Shown here one piece after another: positions 46,103 to 55,221 of a stretch of 64,000 nt of DNA. The DNA comes from Paracoccus limosus. GTDB lineage: Bacteria > Pseudomonadota > Alphaproteobacteria > Rhodobacterales > Rhodobacteraceae. Where the stretch lies: assembly GCF_009711185.1 (NCBI RefSeq), contig NZ_WMIF01000001.1:248001-312000 (forward strand). The letters run 5' to 3'. Positions within the stretch are counted from its first letter, which is position 1; the number at the start of each line of letters is the position of its first letter. The notes below the pieces were generated by a model. It saw only the letters and a program-made list of their open reading frames with translations, searched no databases and had not been told where the DNA came from. Both the position numbers and the translations under genes were made by a program.

Positions 46103-47301
46103 GAATGCCGATGCCGCCCCTCAGCGCCGCCCCCGTCAACCCCGCTCTGGCCGCCACCTTCCGCCCGCCGGTGATGGAGGCGCGGCGCTGGCTCGACGGC
46201 GTGACATTCCCGCCCGACCGTCCGCTGATCAACGTCAGTCAGGCTGCCCCGGTCGATCCGCCGCCAGACCCCCTGCGCCGCGCCATGGCCGAGGCGGCGC
46301 TGAACCAGCCCGACGCGCATCTTTACGGCCCGGTGCTGGGCCGCAGCGCGCTGCGCGAGGCGGTGGCCCGCGAGTGGTCGGCGGCTTACGGCGCGGCCAT
46401 CGCGCCCTCGCAGGTGGCCATCACCCAGGGCTGCAATCAGGCTTTCTGCGCCGCAATCCAGACGCTGGCCGGGCCGGGGGATGAAATCATCCTACCGCTG
46501 CCCTGGTATTTCAACCACAAGATGTGGCTCGACATGCAGGGCATCACCGCCGTCGGACTGCACTGTGGTCAGGGCATGATCCCCGACGCGGCCGAGGCCG
46601 CCAAACTGATCACCGGGCGCACGCGCGCCATCGTGCTGGTCAGCCCCAACAACCCCTCGGGCGCGGAATACCCGGCCCGGACGCTGCGCGCCTTTTATGA
46701 TCTGGCACGCGCGCATGGCCTCGCGCTGATCGTGGACGAAACCTATCGCGATTTCGACAGCCGCGACGGCGCGCCGCATGACCTGTTCACCGATCCCGGC
46801 TGGGGCGACACGCTGATCCACCTCTACAGCTTTTCCAAGGCCTACCGGCTGACCGGCCACCGTGTCGGCGCGCTGGTCAGCGGCGAATCGCGGATGATCG
46901 AGGTCGAGAAATTCCTTGATACCGTGGCGATCTGCGCCAGCCAGATCGGCCAGATCGGCGCCACCTGGGGCATGGAGCACCTGCGCGACTGGGTGGCGGG
47001 CGAACGCGACGAGATCCTGCGCCGCCGCGCGGCGATGCAGGCCGGCATGGACAGTCTGGATGGCTGGGTGGTCAAGGGCTGCGGCGCCTATTTCGCCTGG
47101 GTGCGCCACCCCTATGCACAAAGCTCGGCCGAACTCGCCCCGCGTCTGGTGGCCGAGGCAGGTCTTCTGATGCTGCCCGGCACCATGTTCATGCCCGAGG
47201 GCGACCCCGAGGGCGCGGCGCATTTCCGCATCGCCTTCGCCAATGCCGATCCCGCCGGCATCGCCGAAATGGTCGAACGGCTGCGGCACTGGCGACCCTG
47301 A
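46099..47301 (+). CDS. Class I/II PLP-dependent aminotransferase
   Basis: A 400-residue fold-type I aminotransferase. It has YGPVLGRSALREAVA, TQGCNQAF, SPNNPSGAEYP (substrate Asn region), IVDETYRDF (Asp near the pyridine N) and SFSKAYRLTGHRVG with the Schiff-base Lys. The C-terminal FRIAFAN supplies the carboxylate Arg. The substrate is not evident; the sequence is closest to the general aspartate/aromatic group. It is coupled to the Ala/Pro-rich gene upstream and is followed by a 123-base gap. Confidence 0.92.
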   Translation: MRMPMPPLSAAPVNPALAATFRPPVMEARRWLDGVTFPPDRPLINVSQAAPVDPPPDPLRRAMAEAALNQPDAHLYGPVLGRSALREAVAREWSAAYGAAIAPSQVAITQGCNQAFCAAIQTLAGPGDEIILPLPWYFNHKMWLDMQGITAVGLHCGQGMIPDAAEAAKLITGRTRAIVLVSPNNPSGAEYPARTLRAFYDLARAHGLALIVDETYRDFDSRDGAPHDLFTDPGWGDTLIHLYSFSKAYRLTGHRVGALVSGESRMIEVEKFLDTVAICASQIGQIGATWGMEHLRDWVAGERDEILRRRAAMQAGMDSLDGWVVKGCGAYFAWVRHPYAQSSAELAPRLVAEAGLLMLPGTMFMPEGDPEGAAHFRIAFANADPAGIAEMVERLRHWRP

Positions 47302-47424
47302 TCCGACAGGGGGGCCCCGGCGCATTTGTGACCGGGTTCGCCGGGGGCCCGGCGGGCGCGGCACTTGCCGCCGGACCCGCATCCCCCTAAAGACAGCCGC
47401 AGGACCAAAAAAAGGGCAGGGCGG

Positions 47425-49359
47425 ATGCGCGGCAAGGGCAAACAAACCATCGTCTGGTTGCTGATGGGCATGCTGGTGCTGGGGCTTGGCGGCTTTGGTG
47501 TCAGCAATTTCTCGGGCGGGACCGCAGATGTCGGTCAGGTCGGCGGGGTCGAGATCTCGTCGCAGGATTACGCCCGGGCGCTGCGCGCGCAGAAACAGGA
47601 ATTCGCCGCCCAGACCGGCAAACAGGTCAGCCCGGCCGAGGCCAAGGCCTTTGGTCTGGACCAGGCGGCGCTGTCGCGGCTGTTCGTGGCCGCAGGCCTC
47701 GAGGCCGAGGCGAACCGGCTGGGCGTCTCGGTCGGCGACAAGGCCGTGGCCGAGCAGATCACCAGCGCGTCCGCCTTCAAGGGCCTTGATGGCAAGTTCG
47801 ACCGCGCCCGCTATGCCGACGTGCTCAAGCGCGAAGGCATGCGCGAGGCAGAGTTCGAACATGACCTGCGCATGGACGAGGCGCGCATGATCCTGCAAAG
47901 CGCCGCGCTGGCCGGCGTGACCGCGCCCGCGCCCGTCACCGATCTGGCGCTGAACTGGCTTCTGGAAACCCGTGACATCCACTGGCGCGAACTGACCGCC
48001 GCCGACCTCCCCGATCCGATCGCCACCCCCGATGAGGCGACGCTGGAGGCATGGCACAAGGCCAATGCCGACCGCTTCACCGCGCCCGAGACGCGCAAGA
48101 TCACCTATGTCTGGCTGACCCCCGAGATGCTCGAGGACAAGGTGCAGGTCGACGAGCAGGCGCTGCGCGATCTCTACCAAAGCCGCATCGCCGATTACCA
48201 GCAGCCCGAGCGCCGCATGGTCGAGCGTCTGGTGTTCCCGACCCAGGCCGCTGCCGAAGCCGCCAAGGCCGCGCTCGACAAGGGCGAAACCAGCTTCGAG
48301 AAACTGGCCGGCGAACGCGGCCTGTCGCTTTCCGACATCGACCTTGGCGAAGTGACCAAGGCGCAGCTTGGCGCGGCGGGCGATGCGGTCTTTGCGCTGG
48401 ATCAGCCCGGCATTGCCGGTCCGGCCAATTCCAACCTTGGCCCGGCGCTTTACTCGATGAACGCCATCCTCGATCCGGTGAACACCAGCTTCGAAGAGGC
48501 CGAACCCGACCTGCGCGTCGAAGCCGCGCTCGACCGCGCCCGGCGCCAGATCGAAAGCGAGACGGGCGATCTGTCCGACCAGATCGCCGGCGGCGCCACG
48601 CTCGAGGATCTGGGCAAGCAGGGCCCGCTGCAACTGGGCCATATCGACTGGACCGGCAAGGACGAGGCCGGCCCCGGCAGCATCGCCGCCTATCCCGAAT
48701 TCCGCGCACAGGCCTCCAAGATCACCGACAAGGACTTCCCCGAGCTGATCACGACCGAGGATGGCAGCATCTTTGCCCTGCGCCTCGATCAGGTGGTGCC
48801 GCCGACGCTGGAGCCCTTTGAACAGGTGCGCGCCCGCGTGGCCGAGGACTGGTCCCAGAACGAGACCAAGCGCCAGCTTCTGGCCCTGGGCGAGGATCTG
48901 AAGATGGCGACCGATGCCGCAAGCGAGCCCGTGGTGTCGCCCTTGCCTGCCGCCACCACCCCGGTCGCGCAGGCCGTGGGCGCCGCCGAGGCGCCGCAGC
49001 CCGCCCCCGCCCCGGCCGAGGCGCCGGCCAAGGGCAAGCCCGAAACCGGCCTCGCCCGCGGCGGCTTCATCCAGGGCGTGCCGCAGGCCGTCGTCGCCGA
49101 TGCCTTCGAGATCAAGAAGCCCGGCAGCGGCGAGGTGGTCGAGGCCGAGAATCGCGTCTTCCTCGTGACGCTGGACCAGATCCATGCCGCCCAGACCTCC
49201 GGCTCCGAGGCCGAGCAGATCCGCGACGGCATCCAGAACCGTCTGGCCGATTCGATGCGTCAGGACGTGTTCGACTATTTCGCGCGCGCCGTGCAGGCTC
49301 AGGCCGGCGCGACGGTGAACCAGACCGCCGTGGATGCGGTCAACGCTCAGGCTCAATGA
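47425..49359 (+). CDS. ppiD: Periplasmic folding factor PpiD (SurA-N domain peptidyl-prolyl isomerase family)
   Basis: Membrane-anchored chaperone for secreted proteins. The 644-residue product has a short basic N-terminus, one helix (about 10-30), a SurA_N-like chaperone domain (about 37-170) beginning VGGVEISSQDYARALRAQKQEF, a central parvulin-like region (about 235-370) and a Pro/Ala linker near 525-560. Active-site residues of parvulin are not clearly conserved, as in many PpiD proteins. ATG 47425 follows AAAAGGGCAGG. Its end overlaps trpE. Confidence 0.92.
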   Translation: MRGKGKQTIVWLLMGMLVLGLGGFGVSNFSGGTADVGQVGGVEISSQDYARALRAQKQEFAAQTGKQVSPAEAKAFGLDQAALSRLFVAAGLEAEANRLGVSVGDKAVAEQITSASAFKGLDGKFDRARYADVLKREGMREAEFEHDLRMDEARMILQSAALAGVTAPAPVTDLALNWLLETRDIHWRELTAADLPDPIATPDEATLEAWHKANADRFTAPETRKITYVWLTPEMLEDKVQVDEQALRDLYQSRIADYQQPERRMVERLVFPTQAAAEAAKAALDKGETSFEKLAGERGLSLSDIDLGEVTKAQLGAAGDAVFALDQPGIAGPANSNLGPALYSMNAILDPVNTSFEEAEPDLRVEAALDRARRQIESETGDLSDQIAGGATLEDLGKQGPLQLGHIDWTGKDEAGPGSIAAYPEFRAQASKITDKDFPELITTEDGSIFALRLDQVVPPTLEPFEQVRARVAEDWSQNETKRQLLALGEDLKMATDAASEPVVSPLPAATTPVAQAVGAAEAPQPAPAPAEAPAKGKPETGLARGGFIQGVPQAVVADAFEIKKPGSGEVVEAENRVFLVTLDQIHAAQTSGSEAEQIRDGIQNRLADSMRQDVFDYFARAVQAQAGATVNQTAVDAVNAQAQ

Positions 49360-50864
49360 TGGACATCTCGCCCAGTTTTCCCGATTTCGAACGCGGCTGG
49401 ACTGCGGGCCGCAACCAGCTTCTGACCATGCGGCTGGCGGCCGATCTCGACACGCCGGTCAGCCTGATGCTGAAACTGGCCGAGGCCGCGCCGAATTCCT
49501 TCATGCTGGAAAGCGTCACCGGCGGCGAGATCCGCGGCCGCTATTCCTTTGTCGGCATGAAGCCTGACCTGATCTGGGAATGCCGCGACGGTCAGGCCCG
49601 CCTGAACCGTCAGGCCCGCTATGCCGAGGAATGGCAGCAAGACGACCGCCCCGCGCTTGATAGCCTGCGCGCGCTGATCGCCGAATCCCGCATCGACATG
49701 CCTGATGGCGTGCCGGCCGGGGCGGCGGGCCTGTTCGGCTATCTGGGCTATGACATGATCCGGCTGGTCGAGCGTCTGCCCGATGTGAACCCCGATCCAC
49801 TGGGCCTGCCCGATGCGATGATGCTGCGCCCCTCGGTCGTGGCCGTGCTTGATGGCGTCAAGGGCGAGGTGCTGCTCTGCGCCCCCGCCTGGCATCAGGA
49901 CGGGCTAGGCGCCCGCGCCGCCTACGCCCAGGCCGCCGAACGGCTGGCCGAGGCGCTGCGCTCGCTCGACCGCCAGCCGCATGAGCCGCGCGCCCTGGGC
50001 GAGGATCTGAAGGTCGGCGAGCTGCGCAGCAATTTCAGCAAGCCCGCCTATCTGGCCGCCGTCGAAAAGGCCAAGGATTACATCCGCGCCGGCGACATCT
50101 TTCAGGTGGTGCCCTCGCAGCGCTGGTCGATGGACTTCCCGCTGCCGCCTTTCGCGCTTTACCGCTCGCTGCGCCGCACCAACCCGTCGCCCTTCATGTT
50201 CTTCCTGAACTTCGGCGGCTTCCAGATCTGCGGCGCCTCGCCGGAAATCCTCGTGCGCCTGCGCGGCGGCGAGGTGACAGTGCGCCCGATCGCCGGCACC
50301 CGCCCGCGCGGCGCCACCCCGGAACAGGATGACGCGCTGCAAGCCGACCTGCTGGCCGATCAAAAGGAACTGGCCGAGCATCTGATGCTTCTGGACCTTG
50401 GCCGCAACGATGTGGGCCGCGTGGCGAAAATGGGCACGGTCAAGCCGACCGAGCAATTCATCGTCGAACGCTACAGCCACGTCATGCACATCGTCTCGAA
50501 CGTGGTGGGTGAACTGCGCGAGGGCGAGGATGCGCTGTCGGCGCTCTTGGCCGGGATGCCCGCCGGCACCGTCTCGGGCGCGCCGAAAGTCCGCGCCATG
50601 CAGATCATCGACGAGCTGGAGCCGGAAAAGCGCGGCGTCTATGCCGGCGGCGTCGGCTATTTCGCCGCCAATGGCGAGATGGACATGTGCATCGCGCTGC
50701 GCACCGGCGTCATCAAGGACGGCCAGCTTTACATTCAGGCCGGCGGCGGCGTCGTCTATGACAGCGACCCCGAGGCCGAGTTCATGGAAACCGTGAACAA
50801 ATCGAACGCCCTGCGCCGCGCCGCCGAAGAAGCCGCGCGTTTCGTGCGCAGCGGCAACGCCTGA
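49356..50864 (+). CDS. trpE: Anthranilate synthase component I
   Basis: Converts chorismate to anthranilate with TrpG. The 502-residue product has the feedback-regulation Ser in LESVTGGEIRGRYS, then AGDIFQVVPSQRWS, RTNPSPFMFF, GASPEILVRL, IAGTRPRG, LLDLGRNDVGRV, HIVSNVVGEL and TVSGAPKVRAMQII, and the GGGVVYDSDPEAEF ending. It starts within the ppiD stop (ATGATGG), so it depends on ppiD translation. It is separate from trpGDC. Confidence 0.97.
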   Translation: MMDISPSFPDFERGWTAGRNQLLTMRLAADLDTPVSLMLKLAEAAPNSFMLESVTGGEIRGRYSFVGMKPDLIWECRDGQARLNRQARYAEEWQQDDRPALDSLRALIAESRIDMPDGVPAGAAGLFGYLGYDMIRLVERLPDVNPDPLGLPDAMMLRPSVVAVLDGVKGEVLLCAPAWHQDGLGARAAYAQAAERLAEALRSLDRQPHEPRALGEDLKVGELRSNFSKPAYLAAVEKAKDYIRAGDIFQVVPSQRWSMDFPLPPFALYRSLRRTNPSPFMFFLNFGGFQICGASPEILVRLRGGEVTVRPIAGTRPRGATPEQDDALQADLLADQKELAEHLMLLDLGRNDVGRVAKMGTVKPTEQFIVERYSHVMHIVSNVVGELREGEDALSALLAGMPAGTVSGAPKVRAMQIIDELEPEKRGVYAGGVGYFAANGEMDMCIALRTGVIKDGQLYIQAGGGVVYDSDPEAEFMETVNKSNALRRAAEEAARFVRSGNA

Positions 50865-51244
50865 CGATCAGGCCCCGCCGCGGGGCAACCTGCGGCGGGC
50901 CATCCGGCGCCCAAGGCCCGGGGCCGTGCCTGCACAGGCCCCCGCGCGCCCATCGGCCAGCGGCCAAACCCTCGGCAATCGCCCCCACGGGCTGTCGCGC
51001 CGAGCGGCATCCTGAAAATCTGGCCCCATTATTCCGCTTTTGCATAACATATCCGGATAATGAATTAGCTAACTGATGCTCGACACCCTAAGAGCAGCGC
51101 AGTTCAACCTTCCGTGACCGATCCCCTCCATGACATGCAGCGCGCAAAGACCGGCGCGGGCTCTGCCCCGGCGGCGCATGTCCCTTGCGGGCCCGGTGCG
51201 GGGCGTTGGCCGCCAGCAGCCATTGCAAGAAACAAGGGAAAAGA
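50865..51244. other. Region between trpE and dctA
   Basis: These 380 bases contain no convincing gene. GCCCCG/CGGGGC near 50873-50888 can form a short hairpin after trpE but lacks a T-run. A less GC-rich window at about 51028-51075 carries the 10-base palindrome TATCCGGATA (51050-51059) and TTAGCTAA; it is the most promoter-like part. AAGGGAAAAGA precedes dctA. Confidence 0.5.
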
Positions 51245-52558
51245 ATGAAGTCCATCTCGGGGAATGAACTGCAACCGACGAAAAGCCGGTTGACCTTCTG
51301 GATCGGCGTCGGCGTGGTTGCCGGGGTCGCGCTTGGCGCATGGTGCCACAACACGGCCGCCACGCCCGAGGCCGCCAAGGCGCTGGCCAAGAATTTCACC
51401 ATCGTCACCGATATCTTCCTGCGGCTGATCAAGATGATCATCGCGCCTCTGGTGCTGGCCACGATCATCTCGGGCATCGCGAGCCTCGGCAATGCCAAGG
51501 CGGTCGCGGGCATCGCCGGCAAGGCGATGTGCTGGTTCATCCTTGCCTCGCTGACCTCGCTGGGGATCGGCCTTGTCGCCGCCAACCTGCTGCAACCGGG
51601 CGCCGGGCTGAACCTGCCGATCCCGGCCGAGGTCGCCGAAACCGGGCTCAAGACCGAGGCGCTCAGCTTTGCCACCTTCCTGACCCATGTGTTCCCGACC
51701 AGCGTGATCGAGGCCATGGCCGAAAACAACATCCTGCAGATCCTCGTCTTTGCGGTGTTCTTTGGCGTCGGTCTGGGCGCGCTGCCGCGTCAGGTCGCGG
51801 CCCCTGCGGTCAAGGTCGCCGATGCCGTGGCCGGCACCATGTTCAACGTCACCGGCTATGTGATGAAGCTGGCGCCGCTGGCCGTCTTTGCCGCCATGGC
51901 CGCCGTGGTCACCGTGCAGGGTCTGGGCGTGCTGGTGGATTACGGCCGCTTCATCGGCTCGTTCTATGCCGGGCTTGCGGTGCTGTGGCTGGCGCTGATC
52001 GGGGCCGGCTGGCTGATCCTGCGCGGCGAGGTCTGGCGCCTTCTGGGCCTGTTGCGCGAACCGATGCTGCTGGCTTTCTCGACCGCCTCCAGCGAGGCCG
52101 CTTTCCCCAAGACCGTGCGCCAGCTTGACGAATTCGGGGTCAAGGAACGCATCTCGGGCTTTGTGCTGCCCTTGGGCTATTCCTTCAACCTCGACGGCTC
52201 GATGATGTATCAGGCCTTTGCGGCGCTTTTCATCGCGCAGGCCTTCGGCATCGAGATGACGCTGGGCCAGCAGATGATCATGCTGCTGGTGATGATGATC
52301 GCCTCCAAGGGCATCGCGGGCGTGCCGCGCGCCTCGCTGGTGGTGGTCGCGGCCATCGCGCCGATGTTCGGCCTGCCGGCGGCGGGGATCCTGCTGATCA
52401 TGGGCATCGACCAGATCCTCGACATGGGCCGCACCATGACCAACGTGCTGGGCAACGGGCTTGCCACCGCCGTGGTCGCGAAATGGCAGGGCGATGTCGG
52501 CGAAGAGGACGCCCATCCGCATGGCGCCGATCTGGAACCCGTCGAAAGCCTTGCCTGA
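51245..52558 (+). CDS. dctA: Dicarboxylate/amino acid:cation symporter (DctA/GltP family)
   Basis: Inner-membrane symporter that takes up C4-dicarboxylates or acidic amino acids with cations. The 437-residue product has the DAACS pattern of eight helices and two re-entrant loops: LRLIKMIIAPLVLATIISGI, FSTASSEAAFPKT (HP1), GYSFNLDGSMMY (NMDGT-like motif) and GIAGVPRASLVV (HP2). ATG 51245 follows AAGGGAAAAGA. Substrate choice between dicarboxylate and glutamate is not decided by the sequence, so the symbol is tentative. Monocistronic with its own terminator. Confidence 0.88.
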   Translation: MKSISGNELQPTKSRLTFWIGVGVVAGVALGAWCHNTAATPEAAKALAKNFTIVTDIFLRLIKMIIAPLVLATIISGIASLGNAKAVAGIAGKAMCWFILASLTSLGIGLVAANLLQPGAGLNLPIPAEVAETGLKTEALSFATFLTHVFPTSVIEAMAENNILQILVFAVFFGVGLGALPRQVAAPAVKVADAVAGTMFNVTGYVMKLAPLAVFAAMAAVVTVQGLGVLVDYGRFIGSFYAGLAVLWLALIGAGWLILRGEVWRLLGLLREPMLLAFSTASSEAAFPKTVRQLDEFGVKERISGFVLPLGYSFNLDGSMMYQAFAALFIAQAFGIEMTLGQQMIMLLVMMIASKGIAGVPRASLVVVAAIAPMFGLPAAGILLIMGIDQILDMGRTMTNVLGNGLATAVVAKWQGDVGEEDAHPHGADLEPVESLA

Positions 52559-52568
52559 CGCCATGGCG

Positions 52569-52597
52569 GTGTACGGCCTGTGTACGCCCGGTGTACG
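52569..52597. repeat. Three GTGTACG direct repeats with 11-bp period
   Basis: GTGTACG occurs at 52569-52575, 52580-52586 and 52591-52597, exactly one helical turn apart, between the dctA stop and its terminator. Each copy contains the palindrome GTAC. The spacing would put bound proteins on one face of the DNA; a role is unknown. Confidence 0.75.
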
Positions 52598-52624
52598 GCT
52601 GCTGCACGCAGATCACAGCAAAAA

Positions 52625-52647
52625 CCCCAGCATTCGCTGGGGCTTTT
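52625..52647 (+). terminator. Rho-independent terminator of dctA
   Basis: CCCCAGC (52625-52631), loop ATTC, GCTGGGG (52636-52642), CTTTT. It is preceded by AAAAA, so it may also act on the minus strand for the convergent DUF2127 gene. Confidence 0.92.
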
Positions 52648-52700
52648 CGTTTCCGTCCCGGGATGGGGTCTGTGCGCAACGCACGCAGCCGTTGCGCGCC

Positions 52701-53183
52701 TCAGTCGGGCTGGCTGCGCCACTCGCGCCATGTCAGCCAGATCACGGTCGCATCCAGCAGGCTCAGCGCCAGCAGCACCGGCGAGTGGGTATGCGTCCAG
52801 CGGTGCATCTGCATGACGATGAACCCGGCAAAGACCGCGATCCCCAGAGGATAGGCAAAGGCCAGCTTGCGCATCAACAACGCGATGATCGCCATTTTGA
52901 TCGCGCCATGGCCCAACAGGTAAAAGGCATAAAAGTGCTGGCTGGCCAGACTGAACTCGGCCAGCGCCCGGGCAATGCCGGCATAGACCGGGCTGTGATG
53001 CCCCTCGATCAGATCGTTGCGCGTCAGCCATGCGGTGAACTGGGCGATGCGCTCATGCGGCACCAGCCACAGGCCCAGCCCGGCCGCGATCTCCAGCCCG
53101 GCAAAGACCGCCTTGACCACCAGCGTCGATTCGAAAAGCCAGTGCAGCGGCCCGTGCTGGCCCTGGATGTGCTTGATGCTCAA
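52701..53183 (-). CDS. DUF2127 family membrane protein
   Basis: A small membrane protein with about four helices: HWLFESTLVVKAVFAGLEI, ASQHFYAFYLLGHGAIKMAI, FAYPLGIAVFAGFIVMQMHR and LLALSLLDATVIWLTWRE. The Hx(n)-rich pattern with GHGAIK is typical of DUF2127 (YobA-like). The start is uncertain: TTG 53183 (160 residues) places it after the gpt stop, whereas ATG 53219 would overlap gpt by 29 bases. Neither has an ideal ribosome site. Function unknown. Confidence 0.82.
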   Translation of the reverse strand: MSIKHIQGQHGPLHWLFESTLVVKAVFAGLEIAAGLGLWLVPHERIAQFTAWLTRNDLIEGHHSPVYAGIARALAEFSLASQHFYAFYLLGHGAIKMAIIALLMRKLAFAYPLGIAVFAGFIVMQMHRWTHTHSPVLLALSLLDATVIWLTWREWRSQPD

Positions 53184-53190
53184 CGGAAAA

Positions 53191-53688
53191 TCAATCCTCG
53201 CCCCGATAGGGCTGGACATATTGCAGCGCCATGTCCCACGGAAAAAAGATCCAGGTTTCCTGGCTGACCTCGGTGACATAGGTCTGCACCATCGGCCGGC
53301 CCTTGGGCTTGGCATAGACGGTGGCGAAATGTGCCTTGGGATACATGGTGCGGACATGTTCCAGCGTGCGCCCGGAATCGACCAGATCGTCGATGACCAG
53401 AATGCCGTCGCCGTCCTGCATCACCGCCGGGTCCGGCGCCTTCAGCACGCTGACCGAGCCGCGTTCCTGCCCGCCCTTGCCGTGATAGGATTTGACCGAG
53501 ATCGTGTCGATCACGCGAATGTCCAGCTCGCGCGCGATGATCATCGCCGGCACCAGCCCGCCGCGGGTGATGGCAAGGATCGCGCGCCATTCGCGATCCT
53601 CCAGCCGCCAGGCCAGGGCGCGGGAATCGCGGTGGAGCTGATCCCAGCTGATGTGGAACCCGCGTTCATGGGGCAGGCGGTCGGTCAT
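53191..53688 (-). CDS. gpt: Xanthine-guanine phosphoribosyltransferase
   Basis: Purine salvage enzyme that converts xanthine or guanine to the nucleotide. The 165-residue type I PRTase has [19 protein letters not shown], the PRPP motif [13 protein letters not shown] and a C-terminal purine-contact segment [16 protein letters not shown]. The length equals E. coli Gpt plus a few residues. It is followed closely by the DUF2127 gene and preceded by the LysE gene with a 13-base gap. Confidence 0.95.
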   Translation of the reverse strand: MTDRLPHERGFHISWDQLHRDSRALAWRLEDREWRAILAITRGGLVPAMIIARELDIRVIDTISVKSYHGKGGQERGSVSVLKAPDPAVMQDGDGILVIDDLVDSGRTLEHVRTMYPKAHFATVYAKPKGRPMVQTYVTEVSQETWIFFPWDMALQYVQPYRGED

Positions 53689-53701
53689 TCTGTCTGGCTC
53701 C

Positions 53702-54301
53702 TTAGTGCTTGACGATCAACAGCACCCCAAGCACGGCCATGGCAAGGCTGGCGGCGCGGTCGATCCAGAATTTCGCAGCAAAATAGCGTGCCCGCATGGT
53801 GGCTGTCGACATCAGAACCGCGACGGTCGAATACCAGAAAAGCTCAGTTGACAGGCAGATCGCATAAAGTACCGCCTGATGCCCGGCCGACAGGGGCGCC
53901 GGAAACACCGACAGGATCAGGGCGGCGTAAAACATCGCGGGCTTGGGGTTGGACAGGTTCAGCGTGATGCCGCCGAAGAACCCCTTGGCCCCGCCCGCCG
54001 CCGCCGGCAGCGGCTGGTTGGCGGATTGCCACAGCCTCCAGGCGAACCACAGCAGATAACAGCCCCCTGCGACCTTGAAGCCGGAAAACCAGCCCGGATG
54101 CAGCTTGAAGACCAGCGCCAGCCCAAAAAGCGCCGCCAGACACCACAGCGAGGCGCCGCAGGCCAGACCCAGCGCATAGGGCAGGGCACGCTCGCGCCCA
54201 TGCGCGAACGCGGTCTGGATGGTGGCGATGATCGACGGCCCCGGCGTCAGGATCGCCAGCGACAGCGCCGAGACAAGCGTGAGGACCTGCTCGACGCTCA
54301 T
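53702..54301 (-). CDS. LysE/RhtB family amino acid exporter
   Basis: A 199-residue exporter with about six helices, the N-terminal LysE signature [18 protein letters not shown] and the conserved [18 protein letters not shown]. Family members export Lys, Thr, homoserine or similar. It lies 9 bases after fabI on the same strand. The substrate is not readable. Confidence 0.93.
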   Translation of the reverse strand: MSVEQVLTLVSALSLAILTPGPSIIATIQTAFAHGRERALPYALGLACGASLWCLAALFGLALVFKLHPGWFSGFKVAGGCYLLWFAWRLWQSANQPLPAAAGGAKGFFGGITLNLSNPKPAMFYAALILSVFPAPLSAGHQAVLYAICLSTELFWYSTVAVLMSTATMRARYFAAKFWIDRAASLAMAVLGVLLIVKH

Positions 54302-54310
54302 GGCTGCGAC

Positions 54311-55138
54311 TTAATCTTTTTTTGTCGTGGCGATGTCGGGCGCGTCCACGGCCTTCATGCCGACGATATGATAGCCCGAATCGACGTGATGGGTTTCCCC
54401 GGTCACGCCCGAGCCCAGATCCGACAGCAGATACAGCGCCGACTTGCCGACCTCGTCCTGGCTGACGTTGCGGCGCAGGGGCGAGTTCAGCTCGTTCCAT
54501 TTCAGGATATAGCGGAAATCGCCGATGCCCGAGGCGGCCAGCGTCTTGATCGGCCCGGCCGAGATCGCGTTGACGCGGATGCCGTCCTTGCCCAGATCCT
54601 CGGCCAGATAGCGCACCGATGCCTCAAGCGCCGCCTTGGCCACGCCCATCACGTTGTAATGCGGCATGACGCGTTCGGCACCGTAATAGGTCAGGGTCAG
54701 CATGCTGCCGCCATTCGTCATCATCGCAGCGGCGCGGCGCGCCACGGCGGTGAAGGAATAGACCGAAATGTCCATGGTCATCAGGAAGTTGTCGCGCGTC
54801 GTATCGGCATAGCGGCCGCGCAGCTGGTCCTTGTCGGAAAAGCCGATGGCATGGACGATGAAGTCCAGGCTGTCCCAGCGTTCGCCGATCGCGGCGAACA
54901 GCGCATCGATGGATGCCTCGTCGGAAACGTCACATTCGGCCAGCAGATCCGAGCCGAGCTGGGCGGCCAGAGGTTCGACCCGGCGCTTGAGCGCCTCGCC
55001 CTGATAGGAAAAGGCCAGCTCGGCCCCCTGGTCGGCCAGCGCCTTGGCGATGCCCCAGGCGATGGACTTGTCGTTGGCAAGACCCATGATGAGGCCGCGA
55101 CGCCCTTTCATCAGCCCCAGACCGGCTTCACTTGACAT
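54311..55138 (-). CDS. fabI: Enoyl-[acyl-carrier-protein] reductase (NADH)
   Basis: Last reductive step of fatty acid elongation, the triclosan target. The 275-residue SDR protein has GLMKGRRGLIMGLANDKSIAWGIAKALA, LTYYGAERVMPHYNVMGVAKAALE (catalytic Tyr-x6-Lys), AGPIKTLAASGI and LRRNVSQDEVG. ATG 55138 follows GAGGGGCAGCAAC; the longer frame to 55201 has no support. Divergent from pdxH over 83 bases. Confidence 0.96.
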   Translation of the reverse strand: MSSEAGLGLMKGRRGLIMGLANDKSIAWGIAKALADQGAELAFSYQGEALKRRVEPLAAQLGSDLLAECDVSDEASIDALFAAIGERWDSLDFIVHAIGFSDKDQLRGRYADTTRDNFLMTMDISVYSFTAVARRAAAMMTNGGSMLTLTYYGAERVMPHYNVMGVAKAALEASVRYLAEDLGKDGIRVNAISAGPIKTLAASGIGDFRYILKWNELNSPLRRNVSQDEVGKSALYLLSDLGSGVTGETHHVDSGYHIVGMKAVDAPDIATTKKD

Positions 55139-55221
55139 GTTGCTGCCCCTCGCGCTTCTTCGGTTTTCAGCAGGATTAGGACAACTGCAAGGGGGCATCA
55201 AGTGTCGGTGATTGTGCAGCC

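Noticed and set aside
46492..49356. 954-codon open frame on the minus strand opposite the aminotransferase and ppiD genes
   Set aside because: It mirrors the third-position GC bias of the plus-strand genes, has no family motif and conflicts with two well-supported genes.
51050..51059. TATCCGGATA palindrome before dctA as an operator
   Set aside because: Ten bases with a tetranucleotide core are easily found by chance and no matching regulator family is recognised; kept only as a note.
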